Origin: Burkholderia gladioli
GTDB lineage: Bacteria > Pseudomonadota > Gammaproteobacteria > Burkholderiales > Burkholderiaceae
Length of the DNA stretch: 64,000 bases
Reading direction: 5' to 3'
Assembly (NCBI RefSeq): GCF_000959725.1
Contig: NZ_CP009323.1
Coordinates: 1,426,001 to 1,490,000, forward strand
Below, one piece after another: positions 19,520 through 26,958 of the stretch. Below the pieces are notes generated by a model. The model was not told where the DNA came from. It made no database searches and saw nothing but the letters and a program-made list of their open reading frames with translations. Each line of letters opens with the position of its first letter. Position 1 is the first letter of the stretch. A program made the translations under genes and the position numbers.

Positions 19520-20392
19520 TCATTGCGAGGCCGCTTGCGGTGCCTCGACAGCGGGGACGGAGGCGGCCGAGGCAGCCGAAGCCGCGGAGGCGGCCGCGAC
19601 CTGCTTGCGCAGCGCGGTGCTGACTTCCTGGTACTTGAGCGCGGCCACCTCGTCGCCATGCACGGCCGCCGCCGCGTAATAGACGCGCGCGAGGTTGAGG
19701 TCGACCGCGACGCCGTCGCCGCCGCGCTCGTAGAACGAGGCCGTCACGTATTGCGCGGTCGGCTCGCCCGCGTCGGCGGCCTTGCGATACCACTCGAAGG
19801 CCTGGTGGTTGTCGCGCGGCGTGCCGCGGCCGTCGAGGAACTGGTTGGCCAGCGCGAGCTGCGCTTCCATGTGGCCCTGCTGCGCCGCCTTCAGGAACCA
19901 GCCATGCGCGACGGCCGGGTCGCGCGCCACGAACTGGCCGTCGTCGTACATGGTGCCGAGCACGTACTGCGCTTGCGTCATGCCGGCATCGGCCGCCTGG
20001 TTCAGCCAGTGCAGGCCGTCGGCCTGGTTGGCCGGGCCGCCTTCGCCCTTGAGCAGCATCATCGCGTAGTCGAACTGCGCGAGCCGATCGCCGCGGCGCG
20101 CCGAGCGGCCGAAACCGGCCAGCGCCGAGGCGTAGTCGCCGGCGTTGTAGTCGGCCACCGCGTCGGCGGTCGCCTTCGAAGCCGGGGCCGGCCGGCGCAG
20201 CTTGCCGTGCGGCACCGCGCGGCGCGTCGACGATGTGCCCGACGCGCCCGAGGCGCTCGCGGCAGCCGGCGCGCTCGATGCGCTAGATGCTGCCGCATCC
20301 GCCGCCCGGGCCGGCTGGCTGGCCGCCAGCATCATGCTCGCCAGGCCTAGCGCGAACGCGGCGCCCGCCGTTCGCATCCGAAAACCGTTCAT
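19520..20392 (-). CDS. Exported Sel1-like (TPR) repeat protein
   Basis: A 290-residue protein with a signal peptide (MRTAGAAFALGLASMMLAASQPARA region) followed by an Ala/Ser-rich linker and four to five Sel1-like repeats of about 36 residues, for example LAQFDYAMMLLKGEGG, TQAQYVLGTMYDDGQ, MEAQLALANQFLDGRG and PTAQYVTASFYERGG. Sel1 repeats are helical protein-protein interaction scaffolds; this one would act in the periplasm. A Shine-Dalgarno GGAGG lies seven bases before the ATG. It is convergent with rodA across a 55-base gap. Its partner is unknown. Confidence 0.85.
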   Translation of the reverse strand: MNGFRMRTAGAAFALGLASMMLAASQPARAADAAASSASSAPAAASASGASGTSSTRRAVPHGKLRRPAPASKATADAVADYNAGDYASALAGFGRSARRGDRLAQFDYAMMLLKGEGGPANQADGLHWLNQAADAGMTQAQYVLGTMYDDGQFVARDPAVAHGWFLKAAQQGHMEAQLALANQFLDGRGTPRDNHQAFEWYRKAADAGEPTAQYVTASFYERGGDGVAVDLNLARVYYAAAAVHGDEVAALKYQEVSTALRKQVAAASAASAASAASVPAVEAPQAASQ

Positions 20393-20777
20393 CTCCTGTC
20401 CTCCTGCTGGTCGCGCGCACGCGCAGCGGTTGCCCCGTCACGCGTGTGGCGGAGTCGATTCTTGTAGCGGGGAAGGCACGCGCGGCGCGAGGCCGACGCG
20501 AGCTCCCGAGCGGGTGGCTGCGCGCGCTGCCGGCAAGCCGGGCAGGCTCGCCCGCATCGCGCGCGCGACGATCTTACCGTGATCAGAATTGTGCTGCCGG
20601 AGCCGGCCGCGGGCGGCGCGAAGCGCGGTGCGGCAAGGCGAACGGCGGGACGGGCGGGTGATGCGACGCGGGGCGGCCAGACCAGAGGGAACAAAAACGG
20701 GCCGGCGGATGCGGCCCGTGCAGACAAGGATGCGGCGGCGGGGAAGCTGGCGCGCCGGACGACGTGCCGAGCCCGGC
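20393..20777. other. Intergenic region between Sel1 gene and queD
   Basis: This 385-base stretch holds the promoter side of the Sel1-repeat gene and the 3' end of the queC-queE-queD run, including the terminator at 20693-20720. I see no gene in it; open frames here are GC-driven shadows without start signals. Confidence 0.6.
20693..20720 (-). terminator. Rho-independent terminator of the queCED run
   Basis: On the minus strand ACGGGCCGCATCCGCCGGCCCGT forms a stem (ACGGGCC with GGCCCGT) followed by TTTTTG. It lies about 60 bases past the queD stop, the right place and orientation to end the queuosine operon. Confidence 0.75.
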
Positions 20778-21230
20778 TCAGCGCGCCGGATCGCGCTCGA
20801 CGTCGGCCCAGCAGTTCGGCGTCTCGTACAGGCGCACGCGCTCGAGACGCAGGTTCACGCCGTAGTGGGCGTCGTAGACGTCGGCGAGGATATCGAAGGC
20901 CACCGCCGCGAGATTCTCGACGGTCGGGATGCGATCGAGCACCACCGTCTTGTGGTCGGCCATCTTCTCGAGGAAGGAGCGCACCACCTCGTCGCGCGCA
21001 TAGACCAGGAAGGCGTGGTCCCACTTGCCGACCAGGTGCTCCATGGCGAGCGACTTCACGTCGGCGAAATCCATCACCATGCCGCGGTCGGGCGCGCCCT
21101 CGGTGTCGACCAGGTCGCCGCGCAGCGTGATTTCGAGCACGTAGCGATGGCCATGCAGGTTGCGGCACTGGCTTCGGTGGTCGGGGATGCGGTGGCCCGC
21201 ATCGAATTCGAGTTTTCGGGTAATCAGCAC
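20778..21230 (-). CDS. queD: 6-carboxy-5,6,7,8-tetrahydropterin synthase QueD
   Basis: A 150-residue PTPS-like enzyme that converts dihydroneopterin triphosphate to 6-carboxytetrahydropterin in queuosine synthesis. The zinc-binding histidines are visible in FDAGHRIPDH and CRNLHGHRY, and the catalytic Cys in SQCRNLHGH. The GTG start gives LITRKLEFDAGHRI at the N-terminus; no strong ribosome binding site is seen, so coupling to queE 20 bases upstream is likely. Last of queC-queE-queD. Confidence 0.93.
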   Translation of the reverse strand: MLITRKLEFDAGHRIPDHRSQCRNLHGHRYVLEITLRGDLVDTEGAPDRGMVMDFADVKSLAMEHLVGKWDHAFLVYARDEVVRSFLEKMADHKTVVLDRIPTVENLAAVAFDILADVYDAHYGVNLRLERVRLYETPNCWADVERDPAR

Positions 21231-21249
21231 GATGAATGAAGCGCGCGGC

Positions 21250-21882
21250 TCAGGGAATGTTCAGGTATTTGTGGGTCTGCATCGACAGCCGCCATTGCGG
21301 ATGGCGCTTGCACCAGTCGATCGCGAGCTTCGTGTTGATGTCGCGCGAGGGGCCGTCCATCGGCTGCACCAGGAAGTAGTCGAAGTCGAGCCTGGCGTAG
21401 TCGGCCAGGCGCTGGTTGTCCTGGGGGACCACCACCTTCAGCTCGTGCCCCTTGGTGACCACCAGCGGCGCATCGGCCTTCGGGCTCACGCAGATCCAGT
21501 CGATCGTCTCGAGCACCGGCAGCGAGCCGTTGGTCTCGATGGCGATCTCGAAGCCCTGCGCGTGCAGCGCGTCGACCAGCGGCTGGTCCAGCTGCAGCAT
21601 CGGCTCGCCGCCGGTGCAGACCACGAACCGATTGGCCTCGCCCTCGGGCCACAGCGAGGCGACCATCGCGGCGAGCTGCTCCGGGGTCTTGAACTTGCCG
21701 CCGTTCTCGCCGTCGGTGCCGACAAAATCGGTATCGCAGAAGCGGCACACGGCCGTTTCGCGATCGGCCTCGCGGCCGGTCCACAGATTGCAGCCGGCGA
21801 ACCGGCAGAACACGGCCGGGCGACCGGCGTTGGCGCCCTCGCCCTGCAACGTGTAGAAGATTTCCTTGACCGTGTACGTCAT
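21250..21882 (-). CDS. queE: 7-carboxy-7-deazaguanine synthase QueE
   Basis: A 210-residue radical-SAM enzyme that rearranges carboxytetrahydropterin to 7-carboxy-7-deazaguanine. The start MTYTVKEIFYTLQGEGANAG is the family N-terminus; a longer open frame upstream is not conserved. The cluster-binding motif is the unusual long-spaced form found in this clade: the first Cys in FAGCNLW and the second pair in CRFCDTDFVG, separated by about 14 residues. QueE of several proteobacteria carries such an insertion. GGEPMLQLD forms part of the SAM site. Confidence 0.93.
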   Translation of the reverse strand: MTYTVKEIFYTLQGEGANAGRPAVFCRFAGCNLWTGREADRETAVCRFCDTDFVGTDGENGGKFKTPEQLAAMVASLWPEGEANRFVVCTGGEPMLQLDQPLVDALHAQGFEIAIETNGSLPVLETIDWICVSPKADAPLVVTKGHELKVVVPQDNQRLADYARLDFDYFLVQPMDGPSRDINTKLAIDWCKRHPQWRLSMQTHKYLNIP

Positions 21883-22050
21883 TCGCTGAGCCGGCGGCGC
21901 GAGCCGTCCGTTCCTTTCCCGCGCCTCATGCGGCGCCTGATGCCAGTGATTCCGGGCGATGCGCGAGCGTTCGCGCATCACATCGTGCTGCTTCGTTGGT
22001 CTTGCCTGCTTCCTGATTCGCCCTGCTTGCGTACCCTGCCGCCCTGCCGT

Positions 22051-22785
22051 TCAGGCCGGCATCTCGGTGACCTGCTCGCCGCTGCGATACGCCTCGTAGC
22101 CGCGCTTGCGCAGCTTGCAGGCCGGGCAGGCGCCGCAGCCGAAGCCCCAGTCGTGCAGTTCGGCGCGCTCGCCGACGTAGCAGGTGTGGGTCTCGACGCG
22201 CACCAGCTCGACCAGCTCGGCGCCGCCCAGTTGCTCGGCGAGGCGCCAGGTATCGGCCTTGTCGAGCCACATCAGCGGCGTCTCGAGCACCATGCGCGTG
22301 TCCATGCCGAGATTGAGCGCCACCTGCAGCGCCTTCATGGTGTCGTCGCGGCAATCGGGATAGCCCGAGAAATCGGTCTCGCACATGCCGCCGACCAGCA
22401 CCTTCAGCCCGCGCCGATAGGCCAGGGCCGCCGCGATCGTCATGAACAGCAGGTTGCGGCCCGGCACGAAGGTGTTGGGCAGCCCGTTGGCGCTGGTCTC
22501 GATCTCGATGGCGCGCGTCATGGCGGTGTCGCTGATCGCGCCGAGCACCGACAGGTCGATCATGTGATCGTCGCCGAGCCGGTTGGTCCATTGCGGAAAG
22601 CGCGTGCGCAGCGCCTCGCGCACGCCCTCGCGGCATTCGAGCTCGACGCGATGGCGCTGGCCGTAATCGAAGCCGAGCGTCTCGACCGTCGAATAATGCT
22701 CGAGCGCCCAGGCGACGCAGGTCGCCGAATCCTGGCCGCCGGAAAACAGCACGAGCGCGCCGCCTTTAGCGTCTGTCCGAATCAC
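22051..22785 (-). CDS. queC: 7-cyano-7-deazaguanine synthase QueC
   Basis: A 244-residue enzyme that converts 7-carboxy-7-deazaguanine to preQ0 with ATP and ammonia. The PP-loop SGGQDSATC lies near residues 15-23, and the zinc site at the C-terminus is visible as Cys residues in [25 protein letters not shown]. Starts at GTG with GGAG eight bases upstream. First gene of the operon; a leader with a hairpin and T-run lies 134-175 bases before it. Confidence 0.95.
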   Translation of the reverse strand: MIRTDAKGGALVLFSGGQDSATCVAWALEHYSTVETLGFDYGQRHRVELECREGVREALRTRFPQWTNRLGDDHMIDLSVLGAISDTAMTRAIEIETSANGLPNTFVPGRNLLFMTIAAALAYRRGLKVLVGGMCETDFSGYPDCRDDTMKALQVALNLGMDTRMVLETPLMWLDKADTWRLAEQLGGAELVELVRVETHTCYVGERAELHDWGFGCGACPACKLRKRGYEAYRSGEQVTEMPA

Positions 22786-22918
22786 CGTGTACTCCGTATC
22801 AGGGGGCTCGCGGCGCGCGATGCCCGGGGACGCCGCCGATGCGTGGCGGGGGCGCCCGCGTGGGCGCTACCGGGCGCGCGGCGCCGCGTCCGCGGCGTGC
22901 GGCGGCAGAGCGTCAAAC

Positions 22919-22960
22919 AAAAAAGGACTTGCGGCGCGGAAAACCAGCGTCCTCAAGTCC
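22919..22960 (-). terminator. Hairpin with T6 run upstream of queC
   Basis: On the minus strand GGACTTG (complement of 22954-22960) pairs with CAAGTCC (complement of 22925-22931), followed directly by TTTTTTG. It has the form of an intrinsic terminator but lies between tRNA-Phe's own terminator and queC, so it either ends a short RNA or acts as an attenuator in the queC leader. Confidence 0.55.
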
Positions 22961-23090
22961 TTCAAGTCTTTGAGTCGGCAGGGATTTTATCATGCGGCCC
23001 GGTATTTCGCCCGGGCGCGGCCATATGCAGCGCCGCATACCGGGAATCGGGCGGCGGCATGTAGCGCGCGAATCCCCGGCCTTCAAAAGG

Positions 23091-23128
23091 GAAAAGGTCC
23101 AAAAGCCGTGAAGCTTTTGGACCTTTTC
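23091..23128 (-). terminator. tRNA-Phe terminator, 16-bp perfect inverted repeat
   Basis: GAAAAGGTCCAAAAGC (23091-23106) and its exact complement (23113-23128) flank a six-base loop, starting six bases after the encoded CCA end of tRNA-Phe. The stem is AT-rich compared with its surroundings. On the minus strand the second arm ends in CCTTTTC, a partial U-run. Confidence 0.7.
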
Positions 23129-23133
23129 GAATG

Positions 23134-23209
23134 TGGTGGCCTGGGTCGGAATCGAACCAACGACACGCGGATTTTCAATCCGCTGCTCTACCAACTGAGC
23201 TACCGGGCC
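23134..23209 (-). tRNA. tRNA-Phe (anticodon GAA)
   Basis: A 76-base cloverleaf with encoded CCA: acceptor GGCCCGG/CCAGGCC, D-arm GCTC/GAGC, anticodon stem GCGGA/TCCGC with loop TTGAAAA (anticodon GAA), variable loop GTGTC, T-arm GTTGG/CCGAC with TTCGATT loop. The acceptor stem contains one C-A mismatch at positions 5-68. All other stems pair. Confidence 0.95.
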
Positions 23210-23223
23210 AACGAAGAAGTGAG

Positions 23224-23252
23224 AGTATAGCCAGGCCCCATCAACCTGGCAA
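23224..23252 (-). promoter_or_regulatory. tRNA-Phe promoter
   Basis: On the minus strand TTGCCA (complement of 23247-23252), a 17-base spacer and TATACT (complement of 23224-23229) form a near-consensus sigma-70 promoter with transcription expected to start about seven bases before the tRNA 5' end. Confidence 0.65.
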
Positions 23253-23279
23253 GCCCCTTTTTAAAAATTCCGCAAAAGC

Positions 23280-23969
23280 TCAGATCCCGCCCTCGGTCGG
23301 CTTCTTGCCGAGCTCGACGCCGAGCTGCTTGAGCTTGCGATAAAGGTGGGTGCGCTCCAGGCCCGTCTTTTCCGCCACGCGCGTCATGCTGCCGTTCTCG
23401 CGCGCCAGGTGGTACTCGAAGTAGGCGCGCTCGAAGGCGTCGCGCGCCTCGCGCAAGGGAATGTCGAACGGGATCGCCGCGGTCTGGCCCACCAGCCCCG
23501 GCGCGGTCGGCGCGTCCTCGCCCAGGACCGGCAGCGCGGCCGCCGAGGCCACCGCCGTCGGCCCTGCCGCCGGCTTGGCGGCCGGATGCTGCGGCACCGG
23601 CGCGGCGCCGCGCGCGAGGCCGTGCTCGACCGACTTGAGCAGCTTCTGCAGCGCGATCGGCTTCTCGAGGAAGTCGAGCGCGCCGATCTTGGTCGCCTCG
23701 ACGGCGGTGTCGATCGTCGCGTGCCCGGACATCATGATCACCGGCATGGTGAGTTGCCCGTGGCTCGCCCACTCCTTCAACAACGTGACGCCGTCGGTAT
23801 CGGGCATCCAGATGTCGAGCAGCACGAGATCGGGCGCCTGACGCTGGCGATACTCGCGCGCGGCCTGCGCGTTTTCCGCCACTTCGACGACATGTCCTTC
23901 GTCGGCGAGGATTTCCGAGAGCAATTCCCGGATGCCCATTTCATCATCTACCACCAGGATGGTTGCCAT
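23280..23969 (-). CDS. NtrX-like response regulator lacking the sigma-54 AAA+ domain
   Basis: A 229-residue response regulator. The receiver domain (1-120) has the acidic pair D8/D9, phospho-acceptor Asp52 (LLDIWMPD), MSGHATI with the conserved switch residue and Lys in FLEKPI. An Ala/Pro-rich linker follows (about 125-165), then a Fis-type helix-turn-helix at the C-terminus (GSMTRVAEKTGLERTHLYRKL). The central ATPase found in NtrX/NtrC is absent, so it cannot activate sigma-54 promoters by the usual mechanism. It starts directly after the histidine kinase gene. The pair corresponds to NtrYX by neighbourhood; its target genes are not evident. Confidence 0.88.
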   Translation of the reverse strand: MATILVVDDEMGIRELLSEILADEGHVVEVAENAQAAREYRQRQAPDLVLLDIWMPDTDGVTLLKEWASHGQLTMPVIMMSGHATIDTAVEATKIGALDFLEKPIALQKLLKSVEHGLARGAAPVPQHPAAKPAAGPTAVASAAALPVLGEDAPTAPGLVGQTAAIPFDIPLREARDAFERAYFEYHLARENGSMTRVAEKTGLERTHLYRKLKQLGVELGKKPTEGGI

Positions 23970-26378
23970 TTACGCTGCCCTTGTCTGCACTGTTGCTTTT
24001 GTCTTGGCGGGTGCCGTTCCGCTGTTCGCTCCGCCCTCGGAGCCCGTCGTGTCGTCGGCGAGTTGCAGGAAGAGGATGGAGACCTGCGCACCCTCGACGA
24101 CTTCACCCTGCATGCGGTTGCGCAGATCGATCCGCGCACCGTGTTCGTCGACGATCTTCTTCACCGTCGCGAGCCCCAGCCCGGTGCCCTTGGCCTTCGT
24201 CGTGACGTAAGGCTCGAAGGCGCGCGTGAGGATGCGCGCCGGGAAACCGGGACCGTTGTCGGAAACGGTCAAGCGCACCGCGATGCGCTTGGTCCCGTCC
24301 GCATCGGGGTCGCCATATTCTACTGCCCTCGTTTCGAGCCACACACGTGGTTGCGCGACTTCGGCCACCGAATCCTGCGCGTTCTGCAGCAGGTTGTGGA
24401 TCACCTGGCGCAATTGCGTGGCGTCGCCGCGGATCACCGGCAGCGGGCCCTGCTCGACCACGATCATGTTCTTGCCCTCGCCCACACCGTACAGCGTCAG
24501 CACCTCGCTGACGAGTTCGTTCAACTGCAGGTTACCGAGCACGGCCGGCGGCGTGCGCGCGTAGTCGCGGAAATCGTCGACCATGCGCTTCATCGCCGCG
24601 ACCTGGTTGACGATGGTGGTCGCGCCGCGCTTGAGCACCTCGGCGTCGTTCGGCGCGAGCTTGTCGGCCAGCTTCATCTGCAGGCGCTCGGCCGAGAGCT
24701 GGATCGGCGTGAGCGGATTCTTGATCTCGTGCGCGAGACGTCGCGCCACCTCGCCCCAGGCCACCGAGCGCTGCGCGGAGATCACGTCGGAGATGTCGTC
24801 GAACACCACCACGTAGCCGGAAGTCTGCGGATCGGCGGCCTCGCTGGCCAGCGCGGACGCAAGACGCGTGCCGCGTACCAGCAGCGTGAGCGGATCGGTT
24901 TCGCCGGGCACCACCACCGCGAACTGCTGCTGCCAGTGGCCGCGATCCTCGGCGCCGCCCTGGCCGGCCGCCTCGCGATCGGCGAAGGCCTTGCGCACCA
25001 TCGCGCCGAATTCGGCCACCGCCGCGATCTGGTCGAGCACGGTGCCGGTCTGCGACTGGAACGGCTGGCGGAAGATGCGCTCGGCGCCGCGGTTGGCGAT
25101 GCTCAGGCGGAACTGCCGGTCGAGCACGAACACACCGGCGGTCAGGTTGGCGAGGATGCTTTCGAGATAGGCCTTCGAATATTCGAGCGCGACGCGGTTG
25201 CGCTCCACCGCCAGGCGCGCCTCGGAAAGCTGGCGCGTCATGGCGTTGAAGGACTGGGTCAGGAAGCCGAGCTCGTCGCGCGTCTTCAGCTCGCGCTTGG
25301 GCGTGTAGTCGCCCTCGGCCACTTCCTTGGTGCCCTGCGCCAGCAGGAACAGCGGCCGCGCCAGCTGGTTGCCGAGCGCCAGCGCGATCATCATCGCGAT
25401 GAAGGTGGCCAGGAACAGCGCGAGCGTGAGCGTGCCGATGTACATCTTGCGCAGCCCGCTGCGGCCCAGCGACTTCTCCTGGTACTCGCGATAGGCGCGC
25501 TGCACCGCGTCGGCATTGCGCGCCAGGGTGGGCGACACCGGCTGGGTCAGCTGCAGGTAGCGCTCGGCCGGCTGCAGCAGGGCCGTGGAGGAATCGGGGA
25601 TGCGCTGCACCACGCGCAGCCGCAGCGCGCCCTTCGATCCGCGCGCGCGCGGATCGCCGTCCACCTCGCCCTCGATCGCCGCGTAGCCGCCGTGCTCGCG
25701 CGCCTGGCCCAGCATCAGCGGGGTCGGCATGTCGTCGGGGATCAGCGCCGCGAAATTGCCCGAGGCCTGCGCCACGATATGCAGGTCGGGCGCCGCGCCC
25801 GAATTGCCGTGGCCCGGCTCGACGATGGTGGCGTCCTGCACGCCGAACTGGTCGCGCAGGCGCAGCAGGGTGAGCGTGGTGCCGTTGGTGTTGGTGTCGG
25901 CGCTGGCGAGCTGCTCGGACATCAGCCGCGCCTTGCTGCGCAGGTCCGACAGCGAGGCGTCGAGCGTGTCGCGCCCGAGGTTGAGGCCGGCCGTCAGCGC
26001 GGTCTCGACGTTGACGTCGAACCAGGATTCGATGCTGCGCGACACGAACTGGTAGGACACGATGTAGATGATGCCGCCCGGCACCACCCCGACCAGGGCG
26101 AAGAACACCGCCAGCTTGGCCAGCAGGCGCGTGCCGAACTTGCCCTTGCGCAGCCGCACCACGATCATGCCGACCAGGCCCATCACCACCAGCAGGAACA
26201 CCAGCGCGACCAGGATATTGGCGGTATAGAGCCAGGAATAGTAGCGGTCGAAGAATTCGGTGTTGGCGCTGGCCGCCGCGAGCAGCACCAGCAGCAGCAA
26301 GGCGGTGACCGCGACCGTCGAGACGATCACGCGCACCAGCAGGCTCTTGCCGAAGAAGCGGCGCAGGCTATTTCGCAC
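23970..26378 (-). CDS. NtrY-like sensor histidine kinase
   Basis: An 802-residue membrane kinase. N-terminal membrane helices (three within about the first 110 residues), a periplasmic or extracytoplasmic sensor to about 300, another membrane helix (LALFLATFIAMMIALALG), a HAMP domain (about 340-390, ending in GFLTQSFNAMTRQLSEA), a PAS domain (about 400-510), a HisKA domain with phospho-acceptor His550 in RRLAHEIKNPLTPIQ, and an HATPase_c domain with NDAEVL..., DNGPGFP and GTGLGLATVKKIV. GTG start overlapping the DUF4390 gene by 11 bases. It presumably phosphorylates the adjacent short response regulator. NtrYX systems respond to nitrogen or redox state; the signal here is not shown. Confidence 0.9.
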   Translation of the reverse strand: MRNSLRRFFGKSLLVRVIVSTVAVTALLLLVLLAAASANTEFFDRYYSWLYTANILVALVFLLVVMGLVGMIVVRLRKGKFGTRLLAKLAVFFALVGVVPGGIIYIVSYQFVSRSIESWFDVNVETALTAGLNLGRDTLDASLSDLRSKARLMSEQLASADTNTNGTTLTLLRLRDQFGVQDATIVEPGHGNSGAAPDLHIVAQASGNFAALIPDDMPTPLMLGQAREHGGYAAIEGEVDGDPRARGSKGALRLRVVQRIPDSSTALLQPAERYLQLTQPVSPTLARNADAVQRAYREYQEKSLGRSGLRKMYIGTLTLALFLATFIAMMIALALGNQLARPLFLLAQGTKEVAEGDYTPKRELKTRDELGFLTQSFNAMTRQLSEARLAVERNRVALEYSKAYLESILANLTAGVFVLDRQFRLSIANRGAERIFRQPFQSQTGTVLDQIAAVAEFGAMVRKAFADREAAGQGGAEDRGHWQQQFAVVVPGETDPLTLLVRGTRLASALASEAADPQTSGYVVVFDDISDVISAQRSVAWGEVARRLAHEIKNPLTPIQLSAERLQMKLADKLAPNDAEVLKRGATTIVNQVAAMKRMVDDFRDYARTPPAVLGNLQLNELVSEVLTLYGVGEGKNMIVVEQGPLPVIRGDATQLRQVIHNLLQNAQDSVAEVAQPRVWLETRAVEYGDPDADGTKRIAVRLTVSDNGPGFPARILTRAFEPYVTTKAKGTGLGLATVKKIVDEHGARIDLRNRMQGEVVEGAQVSILFLQLADDTTGSEGGANSGTAPAKTKATVQTRAA

Positions 26379-26958
26379 GATCGGCCACCGTGAAGGTGAA
26401 GCGCTTCCACTCCGAGACCAGGGTCCAGTCGCGGTTGTTGACCGCGTCGACCTGGAACGGCTTGGGCATCAGCGCGGTGTCGAGCTGCATGCGCACCGAG
26501 GCCGTGTAGGTCTCGCCGGGAATCACCTGGGCGCGGTCGATCACATGCCAGGAGGTCACGTGCTGGACCACCGCGAGCGCGTCCTTGAGGGTCGGGAAGC
26601 CGAGCTGCAGGCCGCCCGTGGAGACGCGATACTCGCGCGTGAGCGGCTGGAACGACAGGCGGATGGTCTGCGAGACCGACACCGGCTGCTCGTCGAACCA
26701 GTACCAGCGCGCGCGGCTCAGCTCGAAGTCGGTGGTGAAGTAGAGCGGGATGCCCTTGTTGACGGCGTCCTCGAGGTTGGCGTTCAGCTCGAACTCGAAG
26801 CGCGCGTCGAGCGCCCAGCCGCTACCGTCCGACTGCAGCGAGGCGCGCTGCACGTTGATCGGATCGGCATGGGCCGGCGCGACGACGGCGAGGCACAGCG
26901 TGATCGCGACCAGCAGCGCGGCCGCGAAACGAAGTGGAAGGAGGCGTGAGATCGTCAC
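26368..26958 (-). CDS. DUF4390 family exported protein
   Basis: A 196-residue protein with a signal peptide (LPLRFAAALLVAITLCLAVVAPAHA) and a DUF4390 domain covering most of the rest (WALDARFEFELNANLEDAVNKGIPLYFTTDFEL). The family is of unknown function and in Betaproteobacteria is characteristically placed between rsmB and the ntrY kinase, as here. Its GTG start overlaps the rsmB stop (GTGA), and its end overlaps ntrY, so the four genes form one operon. A role in feeding the kinase's extracytoplasmic sensor is a guess from position only. Confidence 0.85.
   Translation of the reverse strand: MTISRLLPLRFAAALLVAITLCLAVVAPAHADPINVQRASLQSDGSGWALDARFEFELNANLEDAVNKGIPLYFTTDFELSRARWYWFDEQPVSVSQTIRLSFQPLTREYRVSTGGLQLGFPTLKDALAVVQHVTSWHVIDRAQVIPGETYTASVRMQLDTALMPKPFQVDAVNNRDWTLVSEWKRFTFTVADRAK

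Larger units (their letters stand above)
22786..23133. other. Region between queC and tRNA-Phe: two minus-strand hairpins
   Basis: No protein gene is supported in this 348-base stretch. Moving in the minus direction from tRNA-Phe it holds the tRNA terminator (23091-23128), a possible -10 box (GATAAAAT on the minus strand, around 22990), and a second hairpin with a T6 run (22919-22960), then the queC leader. Confidence 0.5.

Noticed and set aside
15739..19659. A 1306-codon open frame on the minus strand across mreD, mrdA and rodA
   Set aside because: It is antisense to conserved genes, and its translation is the Arg/His/Val-rich type that GC-rich DNA gives in shadow frames. Several similar long frames (2011-4089, 23346-26393) were dropped for the same reason.
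22786..22990. preQ1 riboswitch in the queC leader
   Set aside because: No stretch matches the preQ1-I loop and A-rich tail or a preQ1-II layout; only a terminator-like hairpin is supported.
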